A stretch of DNA of 15,372 bases from Obelidium mucronatum (taxonomy: Eukaryota > Chytridiomycota > Chytridiomycetes > Chytridiales > Chytriomycetaceae), in assembly GCA_025765595.1 (NCBI GenBank), contig JAIVFH010000540.1:1-15372 (forward strand). Reading direction: 5' to 3'. The position numbers and the translations under genes are program-made. Positions within the stretch are counted from its first letter, which is position 1. Every line of letters starts with the position of its first letter. Of this stretch, positions 1-8,371 are shown in pieces. The notes under the pieces are model-generated. The model saw only the letters and a list, made by a program, of their open reading frames with translations. It ran no database searches and was not told the origin of the DNA.

Positions 1-501
1 GTGAAAATAGCCAGACTTTGGAAAACCGCAAAACTTTGCAGTGACACGGCGACACTTGGCGGCGACACGACGACGACGACGACAGCAATACGGAAAATAA
101 CGATCCCATGCGAGTTGATTCTACCTCCAACACCTCCCAGCCAACTAGATCTTTCCGGATTTATCCCACCCCTCCAACACACTCGGTTCGTGTTGTCGAC
201 AGCAACAACCCGAAACAGCCTGTTTGCACTTTCGAAAGACCTGGGGGGAGAACAATATCCTGGGCTGAATACCGACCTCATGGGGCGAAAACTTGCTAAA
301 CAGACTGCGGAAATTGAAGCTTTAATTGCAGAGATCAAGGCTTTTACTGCTGCTGCTGAGGCTGAGGCTGCTGGTGATGCAGGGCTTGGCCAAGCCATTG
401 TTAAATTTACACTTTTGTTGAAAATTCAACGGGTCTCGAACGAGGCGGTAGCCACAATGGAAGAATTTTCTACGGCTATAGGAAATCGCGGTGAGAAATA
501 G
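1..501 (+). CDS. Hypothetical protein, 5'-partial at the window edge
   Basis: One frame is open from the first base to a TAG at 499-501. The last 70 or so residues, from a Met at about codon 94, look protein-like: a charged, Ala/Glu-rich amphipathic helix (residues about 98-125) followed by a second helical segment. The first 90 residues are low-complexity Thr/Pro/Ser and include a (GAC)5 run, and a second frame is also open over 45-299, so the true frame there is unclear. No family is recognised and no start codon is convincing: the frame begins with GTG at the edge. It may be the last exon of a longer gene, or not coding at all. Confidence 0.3.
   Translation: MKIARLWKTAKLCSDTATLGGDTTTTTTAIRKITIPCELILPPTPPSQLDLSGFIPPLQHTRFVLSTATTRNSLFALSKDLGGEQYPGLNTDLMGRKLAKQTAEIEALIAEIKAFTAAAEAEAAGDAGLGQAIVKFTLLLKIQRVSNEAVATMEEFSTAIGNRGEK
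69..83 (+). repeat. (GAC)5 microsatellite
   Basis: Five perfect GAC units lie within a wider GAC/GCGAC-rich stretch. In the open frame that crosses it they read as a Thr run, and in the third frame as an Asp run. It is a slippage-prone low-complexity tract. Confidence 0.7.
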
Positions 502-565
502 GGTTTGAAGTTTAATTTTGGAGGGGAGGAGTTTTTAAGTATGTTACACACCAATTAAAAAAGGC

Positions 566-604
566 ATCAGAATCTCATAGTCTAAAGTGTATCAGAATCT
601 CATA
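566..604. repeat. 14-bp direct repeat pair, 25-bp period
   Basis: The string ATCAGAATCTCATA occurs perfectly at 566-579 and again at 591-604. The unit does not match the adjacent LTR ends or the target duplication. Its function is unknown; it could be a small tandem duplication or a paired protein-binding site. Confidence 0.8.
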
Positions 605-670
605 CAAACTATGTACAGCCAAAGTCAGCAATGCTGCTGCGTTTCTTGAAGCGCAAAAGCATCATCGGGG

Positions 671-675
671 GTAAA
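671..675 (+). repeat. Left target-site duplication (GTAAA)
   Basis: GTAAA abuts the first base of the 5' LTR and is repeated exactly at 5938-5942, right after the 3' LTR. Five base pairs is the usual duplication length for Ty1/copia integrases. Confidence 0.93.
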
Positions 676-875
676 TGTTATAATATGATAGCCGCTTATC
701 ATATCTATTACATTACCAATGTGTGTTCAATAATAAAAAAGGGGGATTCTTTGAAGAAATCACGCGTTCTTCTAGAACTCAACGCCCACGTTCCCACTAA
801 GTCACATAAGCCGTCGCTTAGACTATATTGCCGATCTAACTCTGTTTATTTAATCACGCATAAAAGAAAATAACA
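676..875 (+). repeat. 5' LTR (200 bp)
   Basis: It begins TGTTATAATATG and ends AAATAACA, giving the canonical TG...CA termini. It matches 5739-5937 at every base except for one extra A in the run at about 735-740. It contains an AATAAA (732-737), which may serve polyadenylation in the 3' copy. It also has an 8-bp perfect inverted repeat with a 6-nt loop (683-704) and a CATAAAAG near its 3' end. At 200 bp it is short for a copia LTR. Confidence 0.96.
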
Positions 876-876
876 A

Positions 877-887
877 GTTATGAGCCC
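877..887 (+). promoter_or_regulatory. Primer-binding site, initiator Met-tRNA half-molecule type
   Basis: One base after the 5' LTR, GTTATGAGCCC is the exact complement of GGGCTCATAAC, the anticodon stem-loop of fungal-type initiator tRNA-Met. Drosophila copia is known to prime minus-strand DNA from this internal part of the tRNA, using a cleaved 5' half rather than the 3' CCA end. The match length beyond these 11 nt cannot be judged without this organism's own tRNA sequence. Confidence 0.75.
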
Positions 888-935
888 AAAGGCATTGTCT
901 TTGGTGATTGTGAAAGGGAACAAAGAAACACGGAA

Positions 936-2099
936 ATGGCCGGCAACAAGGGGGAAGAATCAAACGCGACCGATTCTAAACGAGTGATTCTCAATGAATC
1001 AAATTACCCAGTCTGGCAAAAGCTCACGCTTACGGAAATCGGTTCTCAAAATGCGAGAACATTGGAAGTTGATTTCAAACCTTATGTCAATGTTTATCAA
1101 CGACCAACGCCACCAAACACTTGGTTGAACAAGATGAAGCGACTTACCGAGGTAATCGATATTAGTCTTGGAACGAGTGTTGGATCCAGTTCTGCTGCTT
1201 CGGCCGCTCCGCCTTCTGGAACAACAACAACTGGAACGGCAAAAACGGCTGCAGAGGTTTCTTTCGAAGAGTTCGAACAATTGGAGAAACTCTGGCAAAT
1301 CGAACAGAAACGCGAAAAGCAGGACGCTGACGATGTCAAGGAGACTTTGAAAGCGATCAACGGGGGCATGTCAAAGCGGATGCAGGCTGCCTACGCGAAC
1401 TTCAACACACCTGCTACTTTATGGGCAGAGTTGAAACGTACCAAGGATCCGAAGAATCGAAAACTCGATACTTCAGCGGCTGACGATTACAAGACTTTGT
1501 CTATTCGCATGAATCAATCGATTCCAGACTATTTGAAGCTTGTACGCGAAACGGAAGACGCTTGTACTGCGCAAGGCTTGAAAATTCACGAAGGCTTTGA
1601 AGCGCAGCGGGAAGTTCGTTTAAAGCTGGATCATCGTTTTGCGCAAGCGGTGATGAGTCTCAGCTGTACCGAATACAAAACGATCGAAGATCTTGAAAAG
1701 GCGATGATTAATCTGTGGGATGGTTATCGTCAAGCTCTTGGTCGAAACGCTCCTGGTGGTAAGTTAGCACAAGTGACCATCAATGGAAATGGAAAACGCC
1801 CTGCAACAAACCAAAAGGGCGGAAACAACGGAAACGCGAAAAGGACTTATTCTGGAAAATTACCGAAATGTCCAAAGTGTCCGGGTTATCATAAGACGAC
1901 TTGGAGTTGCGAATCTTGCTGGAACTGTGGTTCTTCAGAGCATCATCGCACGGCTTGTCCTGAAAAGGGCGAAAAGAAAACGGGTTCTATGAATCAAATT
2001 GATTCTTCGAACGCTCCTGTGATTAGTAACGCTGCTATCGCAAGCGGTGGTTTAAAACACGTTGGATGGGTTCCATCTTCTGGTTTATTGAACGGTTGA
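936..2099 (+). CDS. gag: Copia Gag (nucleocapsid/capsid) protein, 387 aa
   Basis: Gag packages the element's RNA into virus-like particles in the cytoplasm. The ATG lies 48 nt past the primer site. Residues about 20-260 form the capsid-like part typical of copia Gag, with a YPVWQ-like opening and alpha-helical segments around LWAELK at 162-167. A low-complexity Ser/Ala/Gly/Thr linker spans about 83-105. A Gly/Asn/Lys-rich basic stretch (283-308) precedes the zinc knuckle C328-X2-C331-X4-H336-X4-C341, which matches the CCHC nucleocapsid motif exactly. Just before it, C312-X2-C315-X3-H319-X5-C325 looks like a degenerate second knuckle. The frame is intact. Gag ends in its own TGA rather than continuing into pol, which is unusual for Ty1/copia elements. 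Confidence 0.92.
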   Translation: MAGNKGEESNATDSKRVILNESNYPVWQKLTLTEIGSQNARTLEVDFKPYVNVYQRPTPPNTWLNKMKRLTEVIDISLGTSVGSSSAASAAPPSGTTTTGTAKTAAEVSFEEFEQLEKLWQIEQKREKQDADDVKETLKAINGGMSKRMQAAYANFNTPATLWAELKRTKDPKNRKLDTSAADDYKTLSIRMNQSIPDYLKLVRETEDACTAQGLKIHEGFEAQREVRLKLDHRFAQAVMSLSCTEYKTIEDLEKAMINLWDGYRQALGRNAPGGKLAQVTINGNGKRPATNQKGGNNGNAKRTYSGKLPKCPKCPGYHKTTWSCESCWNCGSSEHHRTACPEKGEKKTGSMNQIDSSNAPVISNAAIASGGLKHVGWVPSSGLLNG

Positions 2100-2240
2100 A
2101 TCTGAAAATTCGCTTCTATTTTCCTGATTCTATTTCTTTTATTTATTTAATAATTGATCGTTATTTTCGGAATTTATCTTACGCAGATGAATTTGTTTTA
2201 TTTTATTTTAAATAATAAGTGATTTGCCGTTGATCTCTCA
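2100..2240 (+). other. AT-rich gag-pol spacer
   Basis: These 141 bp separate two open frames that are in the same register. All three + frames contain stops, the last in-frame one being a TGA at 2220-2222, so simple read-through of the gag stop cannot reach pol. I see no splice arrangement that joins gag to pol in frame through this spacer. The sequence is rich in T and A. Confidence 0.6.
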
Positions 2241-5200
2241 ATGTCAAAAACGTATAAGGGTTATTTTGACCCCGGTTGCAACAAGACTCTGATCCCAGAT
2301 TCTAGTTGGTTCGAGAGTTTTGTTGAGATCAAGACTCCGATTGGTCTTGCTGACAATAACTCGATTGTTGGTACGCAGCAAGGTGTTGTTCACTTTGACA
2401 TCAATGGTCAAATTGTGACTATACCTGATGCGATTTATTCGAAGTCGTGTTACGTTACGTTATTTTCGGACTTGGATCTATTGGCTGGGCAACCATCGTG
2501 GAAGTGTTCTATCGATCAAGAAGGCTCTCGAGCTGTTTTCTCCGATATTCAAACAAAGAAAACTTTATTCACGGCTGTCCAAGGTCCAAACGGTTTAAAG
2601 GAACTTCAATTCAAGATAGTTCATCGTTTATTTGCGAATATTTCGAAAAGTCTACCGGCTTCTTCAGATATTATTCATCAAAGATTTGGTCATCCCAACG
2701 CTATGTATCTTCGCAAGTTGATTCACTCAGATTCGATAAATTCAAATCAATTTAAATCTATCGCGATTCCGGATATTTATCAATGTGAATCTTGTGAGGC
2801 GGGGAAATTTAAACGCGCTAAAGTCGGATCCGAATCTCGATGGATTGCGATTAAAGCTCTTGGTCCAGGTGAAATGATTCATGTGGATATTACCGGAAAA
2901 TTCAACACTGGATTTTATTATAATTCACGCATGTATTATTATTTCTTGATAGTCGTGGATGATTTTTCTCGCTATTCATTCCTTCGATTATTGAACAAGA
3001 AATCTGATGCGTTGGCGGAATTGTTAGTGGTAATGGCGCTTATTGAAGTAACCACTCAACGTCAACTTCGATTTATTCGCATTGATAATGGCAAAATTGC
3101 AACAAGCGCAGTTTTCACAAATCATTGCGACGTTCGTGGTATTACGGTTGAAACCATAGTGGTGGATTATCCACATATGGATGCTGTTGCTGAGCGTACT
3201 ATTGGTCACGTCAAGTCTATTGCGCGTACTATTCACGTTCACGGTCAATTTGCGAAGAATATCTGGGGATATTCATCAATTTCGGCTAATGATTTACGGA
3301 ATTTGTGGCCAAATGGTCATAATAATTTGGAGTCACCTTTTATGCGGTATTTTTCGTGTAAACCAGAGATTCAGCACTTTCGTGTTTTTGGGTGCAAAGT
3401 TTCGGTGCCAATCTATAGGAAAGGCAGTAAAGGAGAGTTGTCCTCGGATGTAGCTACTAAAACGTATGTTGGACCTCACTCACCTTCGATTATTCGGTGT
3501 ATTGATAGTCATGGGTCTTTGAGTTATCATCGATTCCAAGATTGCTCTTTTCATGAAACGGTATTTCCGCAATTGATTTCAGTAGATGCTACTGATTCTC
3601 AATCGTCAACGCGTGAGTTTCCGGAGGATTCTCAAATTATGTCTGCAGATGAAGAACAGGACTTTAATTCAGAACTCGATAATGCAGTTTCTGAAATTAT
3701 TAGTCTGAGAAAACGCAATTCTCTTGATAAAACGGATGGTATTGTAGATCCTTTGGTTCAGGGGGAGGAAAGTACCACTGGAAAATCAACAACACGTCAA
3801 ACACGCTCTATGCGCAGCAAACGAGCGAAAATTGTTGAAAGTGATTCGGATTCGGATGAAGAGGATGAAGATTCATCTTCGGATTTTGAAGATACTATTG
3901 AAGGTCGCGCGATGTTGACGCAATCGCTAAGTGTTTTACCTATATTTCCTGTTCCGGAAACGTTGGTATACTCAATGAATGCGGTTTCTATTAAGGAAAC
4001 TTCTATTGGTATGGATTGGGACGGGACTATTCCAACGCGTCACGCAGATATTCGACGAACCCAGAATATCAAGGAATGGTTAGCTGCCGAAGAAGCGGAA
4101 TTGAAGAATCTCGAAAATCATAATACTTATCGCGAGATTCCTGAGTCCGAAGTTCCTGAAGGTGCGGAGATTATTCCAACGATGGAAGTCTATGCTGTAA
4201 AGAACCATAAGGATCTACCGCCGGACAAAGTCTTGAAATATAAAGCTCGAATTGTTGCTCGCGGCGATTATCAGACTTACGGAGTGAATTTTGTCAACAC
4301 GTATTCGCCAGTTATCAAGACTACAACGTTAAGATTTCTGATTGCGATGAGCACTTGGTTGGGAATTGGAATGTTCCTCGCTGACGCGGTTGGTGCTTAC
4401 TTGAATGGAGTGCTTGATGTTACTGCTTATGTCAGACCGCCCTGCGTGCTATCCGAAGAAAAATGTCATCTGGCTTTTATTGAAAGGTCTTTACGGTTTG
4501 AAACAAGCGGGATTATTGTGGTATCAAAAATTGTGCGATATCTTGAAATCTCTCGGTTATACTGCAAGTTATGCGGATCCATGTCTGTTTCAGAAATACG
4601 CTAAACGGATACTGGATTTGGATAGCGTTCTATGTCGACGATTTATTGATTTGCTGTCACGATTCAATTATCGATTCGGTTATTGCGTCTTTGAAAGCGA
4701 AAGTTGACATTGTGTACCAAGGCCGCTGTGAATATCACCTTGGGTCTTGAAATTGAATACGCGTCTGATCGAAGCTATTCGTTTCTTCATCAGTCAAAAT
4801 ATGTTCAACGCGTCTTACGTCGATTCAGGATGGAAGCGTGTAATGGGACTCAAACCCCGATGGAAGTCAAAGCGAATTACAAACCTAAGAGGGACGACGA
4901 AGAATCTTTGGATTTGACGAAGTTCGATTATAATTCGTTAATCGGAAGTTTAATGTATCCATGCAATATCGCTCGATTTGATATTTCAGTTAGTGTTAGT
5001 CTGTGGGCTCGCGGTCTTGGAAATCCTACCGCCCGCCATTGGGATGGTGCAAAACGCGTCTTAAGATATTTGAAGCACTCGTACGATATGGGGATAATTT
5101 ATTATCGTGCCCCAAATCCTATTCCCAAGCAGATTTATATTATTGGTTTAACGGATGCATCGGAACCTGACAGAGAAAGTGCGAAAGCTCAAACTGGCTG

Positions 5201-5651
5201 GTTGTTTAAGTTTATGGGGAAGTCGCCTATCTCTTGGCGCTCCAATAAGCAAAAGTTGGTCACCGCAGACCAAACGGCCGCTGAACATGTCGCGTTCTAC
5301 GAAGGTTCTCTTGAAGTACCTTACCTCTTGAATCTTTGCGAGGATTTGAAGATTGATATTGTGAAACCATTGTCGATGTTTAGCGACAATGAGGCTTTTG
5401 TGAAACGCGTTCGCGAGAACAAACACACTGAAGCTTCGAAATGGATGGATCGCAGATATTGGAAAGTTATGGAATTTTATTCGGAGAAAATCCTTGACTG
5501 TTCCCATATTCCGGGTAAACGCAACCAATCGGATATGTTGACAAAAGCGCTTGTTAAAGTGTTATTTGTACAACATCGTCGCAACGGCGGAATGCAATAC
5601 CTTCGGGTTATCCGCGGCGAAACAACGGAAGATAAATTAGATGGTTGTTAA
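2241..5651 (+). CDS. pol: Copia Pol polyprotein (PR-INT-RT-RH), broken by three +1 frameshifts
   Basis: In its family Pol is cut into protease, integrase and reverse transcriptase/RNase H. Protease region: D10-P-G12-C at the position where DSG or DTG is expected. GAG-pre-integrase zinc finger: H146-X4-H151-X30-C182-X2-C185. Integrase core: D216, D282 and E318, with the last pair spaced D-X35-E as expected. An acidic Ser/Asp/Glu linker (about 534-551) follows. RT begins around 612: KARIVARG at 668-675 is canonical and the first catalytic Asp is D715. The frame then slips +1 three times, near 4440-4442 (CCC), 4603-4605 (AAA) and 4742-4744 (GGG). The conserved YGLKQ box lies in the second frame and YVDD (4631-4642) in the third. 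After the third slip the original frame is regained and carries RNase H, with TDAS, TAAEH and SDNEA acidic residues, up to TAA at 5649. Each slip is explained by one extra base in a 3-base run. It is either an inactive copy or affected by sequencing error. Confidence 0.9.
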
Positions 5652-5730
5652 TTATCTAATCGGTTTTTATTGGGTATGTTGTAATCTGACGGCTTTAATT
5701 GTAAAGATTACCAACAACGAATTATTGAAC

Positions 5731-5738
5731 AGGGGAAG
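5731..5738 (+). promoter_or_regulatory. Polypurine tract
   Basis: AGGGGAAG sits directly against the first base of the 3' LTR. Such a tract resists RNase H and primes plus-strand DNA synthesis in LTR elements. Position and composition are the evidence. Confidence 0.85.
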
Positions 5739-5937
5739 TGTTATAATATGATAGCCGCTTATCATATCTATTACATTACCAATGTGTGTTCAATAATAAA
5801 AAGGGGGATTCTTTGAAGAAATCACGCGTTCTTCTAGAACTCAACGCCCACGTTCCCACTAAGTCACATAAGCCGTCGCTTAGACTATATTGCCGATCTA
5901 ACTCTGTTTATTTAATCACGCATAAAAGAAAATAACA
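5739..5937 (+). repeat. 3' LTR (199 bp)
   Basis: It is identical to the 5' LTR except for one missing A in the A-run at about 5798-5802. It has the same TG...CA ends, the same AATAAA (5795-5800) and the same inverted repeat (5746-5767). It is followed immediately by the right GTAAA duplication. Confidence 0.96.
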
Positions 5938-5942
5938 GTAAA
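5938..5942 (+). repeat. Right target-site duplication (GTAAA)
   Basis: It is an exact copy of 671-675. It fixes the right boundary of the element and shows this is an original integration rather than an LTR recombination product. Confidence 0.93.
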
Positions 5943-6085
5943 AAGATTGAACACAAAGCTTTTTTGTATTGTGATTATTTTGCAAAAAAAGAACACAAAA
6001 AAGAACCACAAATATTAAATTCATGGGTTTGAAGGTAGGGCAGGAAGAGTCCTTCCAAGAACAGAAAAGCGAAAAAATTACGAGA
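5943..6085 (-). other. 3' flank of SAC1
   Basis: This is the AT-rich stretch between the SAC1 stop codon and the retrotransposon. It is rich in A runs on the + strand (T runs on the SAC1 sense strand). It probably contains the SAC1 3' UTR. I see no perfect AATAAA on the sense strand here, only AT-rich variants such as AAAATAAT. Confidence 0.5.
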
Positions 6086-8340
6086 TCATTTGTTTTTATA
6101 CAGCTCCGCTTCTTCCTTGTGGGAAAGAATAGCTGTCGGTTTCTCACTGATTGCATATTCTGGACTCAAAACGTTTGGACCACGCACAAGACGTGGTCTG
6201 TCGACAAAGTCAGTTCCATAGAAAATGATGGCACGGTAAGCCAAAATCGCTAAACTGGACCAGAACCCAAGAACCAAGAAAAAGTAAGCACTCGAATCTA
6301 GCAACAAGAGAGAGAGGAAAAATATGTGAAAACTAGCACTCACCCAATAAAATAGAACACAAACTCACAGTGGAACATGAGGAGAGTCAAGAGGACCATA
6401 ATCAAAGAGAGTCCCAGTACTGCAGGTAAGGCAAAGAACCTGAGTGGCTTGTCATTCGAGTCGAATGGAGAAGAGGCCAAAGCATTGACTTGGTAGTTTC
6501 CAAGAAACAAGTCAAAAGAGTCCTGGTAGATTCACGAGAAGGAAAGTCAGTACAACGGAAATCACCCAATTCAAAAAAATAAAATACCTGTCGGAACCCA
6601 TCAAAAAAGTTGTTCTTGACGTAACGAATCACTGAATTCGTTCCATCACTCAAAACACCTTGTGGACTTCTTTTCCCAGTCCGCGTAAAGTCCGTCTTGA
6701 GCGCCCCCGTTCCACTATACACCAAACTAATCGCGTCAGCATGATCAGCCCACAGGTTCTTGAACCCTTTCTCAAACTCTGCTTCAACAACTCCACTACC
6801 TCCGCAAAATTCTTGAAGCTGCATTGGGAGAACTCTTCTCGCAAGAACGCTTTGAACAACATTGGTTCGGTCCAAACAGTCCATACAATTAGTTCTGACA
6901 ACCGAAGTTTGGGTACGAGTGGCGTGCAAGGATAAGGCGCCTCCAGCAGCAGAAGAGGCGACAGCGTCAACAGTGCAATATCCTTGGGCAATCAAGTCGG
7001 CTTCAATTTCAGCAACAAGTTTGGAGATTTTGTCCCATCGCATGTTTTTGCATTCGTGGTGGAAATCAAAGTGAAGGTATCGCACGTTTGGATCGTTCAG
7101 TTGGCTATTCAGGCGGGACCAGGTATCGCTGAGACGAGCTTCGTATCCTTTCTTGTTGATGAGGTTGACGGCAATTTGACGGCCATAATGACTGATTTGA
7201 GTGGCAAAATGCTTCTTGTAAGCTTGGAACTGTGATTTAATCAAATGTCAATATCTTTTTGTCTTTCTAATTCCTGAATATCATGAGTTACCGAAACAGC
7301 GCCTTCTTCAATAACCATTTTCGGTTGATATTTCACATTAATCAGTTGTCCCCAAAAAAGCGGAATGGACCCTCTAGTCTGAACATATGAAGCAACTTTC
7401 TGAGAACTCGAACCACTGTTGGCATCGGCTCCGTTGGAATGGAAAACCAGAACTTGCTCAGTCTCCACATTATTTGCAACGTTTCCATCAGCGTCAACCC
7501 CACGAGTGTTGTAACGAGTTCCGGCTCTGAATTTGGAACGACGAGAAATAAGACCAAGAGTCACACGCTTTGAGTTGTAGGAAAGTTCCTTGAATTCCAT
7601 GAAACCACACATGAGGGGAAGAATGAAGGCGCTGATGTCTGTGTCCGGATTGGCTTTTGCAAGTGTAATTAACGGAGCCTGGAGGTGCTTGTTCCAGAAG
7701 AAACGCTCGTCGGCCTTTAATTGGAAAACAGTATTTAAAACAACACGGTTTATGGGAAACATTACTGATTCAATCCAACCTGTTCCCAAATTCGGGGAGA
7801 CACTTGACCGCCAGTGGAAGCAAGACTCTGTACATTGCGAGTAATATCTGTTTGATATGAAAAGTACCAGAAGCCAGATGAGAGCATTGAGTCCAACATT
7901 GACAGGTAAACTTGATCGTCACGCTGCTGCACTGGCGTCAAGGCAATAGCCGAATGCTTCGCAATGGGGATGATATCATGACCAGTCAGACGGTACAGAT
8001 CGTTGTTGAAGAGACGCGTGACCTTGTGTCGGTTCGTAATGACAATCAAGTGGTCGCCTGTTGTAACAAACGCAGCGCATTAGCGGGGGATACTTTTGCG
8101 CCGCAATTCGCATCTACCGGCGTTGAGTCGCACAAGCCCAACCACGCCGTACACGGAGCGGCGCTCTTCCTGCGCCGCCGTTGGCAGCGGCGGCGAGTCG
8201 ATACGGATCGGCGACGCCGCGCCGGTGTGAGGCGCGCGCGAGAAGACCAGCGAGTGGCGGGCCACGGCGGGGTTTGCAAACAGCGGCTCGAGCGAAAAGG
8301 CGTCGGCGGTTGTGAAGAGACTGAGGGTCTCGTGGAGCAT
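6086..8340 (-). CDS. SAC1: Phosphoinositide phosphatase Sac1, 6 exons, about 643 aa
   Basis: Sac1 is an ER/Golgi membrane enzyme that dephosphorylates mainly PI4P and links phosphoinositide levels to lipid transport. Exons (high to low): 8340-8118, 8057-7780, 7714-7292, 7229-6588, 6522-6369, 6297-6086. All introns are GT-AG, 60-71 bp, and phases agree throughout. The Sac domain ends in the catalytic signature RTNCMDCLDRTN, with C423-X5-R429. Other family marks are KADERFFWN-like, SRRSKFRAGTRY, YVQTRGSIP and GALKTDFTRTGKR. Two C-terminal membrane segments (about 553-572 and 577-600) precede DFVDRPRLV. For the last intron I chose the GTGAGT donor at 6368 because it gives the same loop length as animal Sac1. 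A second GTGAGT about 30 nt downstream is possible only with a weaker acceptor. The 643 aa length fits the family (about 590-620). Exon 1 is much more GC-rich than the rest. Its ATG lies only 31 bp after the upstream gene's stop. Confidence 0.94.
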
Positions 8341-8371
8341 TTTATTTTATTCTTCAAAATCAATAAAATAA

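Larger units (their letters stand above)
502..675. other. Noncoding stretch up to the retrotransposon insertion site
   Basis: No gene is supported here. The stretch is AT-rich and carries one 14-bp direct repeat (566-579 and 591-604). It ends in the GTAAA target duplication. A short ATG frame at 631 runs into the LTR, and across the empty site it would encode only about 44 codons, so it is not called as a gene. Confidence 0.6.
676..5937 (+). mobile_element. Full-length Ty1/copia LTR retrotransposon (5262 bp)
   Basis: The order is 5' LTR, primer-binding site, gag, protease, integrase, reverse transcriptase, RNase H, polypurine tract and 3' LTR. Integrase preceding reverse transcriptase identifies the Ty1/copia (Pseudoviridae-type) superfamily. 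The ends are TG...CA and the element is flanked by a perfect 5-bp GTAAA duplication. The LTRs differ only by one A in an A5/A6 run, which points to a very recent insertion. It sits in noncoding DNA between an uncharacterised frame on the left and the 3' flank of SAC1 on the right. It transcribes toward the end of SAC1, so read-through from it would be antisense to SAC1. The pol gene holds three single-base frameshifts, so this copy as written would not make a full polyprotein. Confidence 0.96.

Noticed and set aside
683..704. LTR inverted repeat as a DNA-transposon end or integron-like site
   Set aside because: It is internal to a clear copia LTR and present in both copies; no transposase other than the copia integrase is nearby.
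631..873. An 80-codon + frame from ATG 631 through the 5' LTR
   Set aside because: It is host sequence running into LTR sequence. The LTR part recurs in the 3' LTR and has no coding features.
5148..5528. A 126-codon minus frame inside pol
   Set aside because: It lies opposite the RNase H domain, which shows conserved acidic residues on the + strand; the minus frame has no recognisable content.
611..6034. A host gene split by the retrotransposon, from ATG 631 across the empty site
   Set aside because: Across the empty site the frame is only about 44 codons of Lys-rich sequence with no family resemblance, so disruption of a gene is not supported.
6298..6350. Alternative last SAC1 intron using the second GTGAGT donor
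   Set aside because: It needs a weaker acceptor inside GATTCGAG and gives a membrane loop longer than in known Sac1 proteins. The chosen donor gives the usual spacing.
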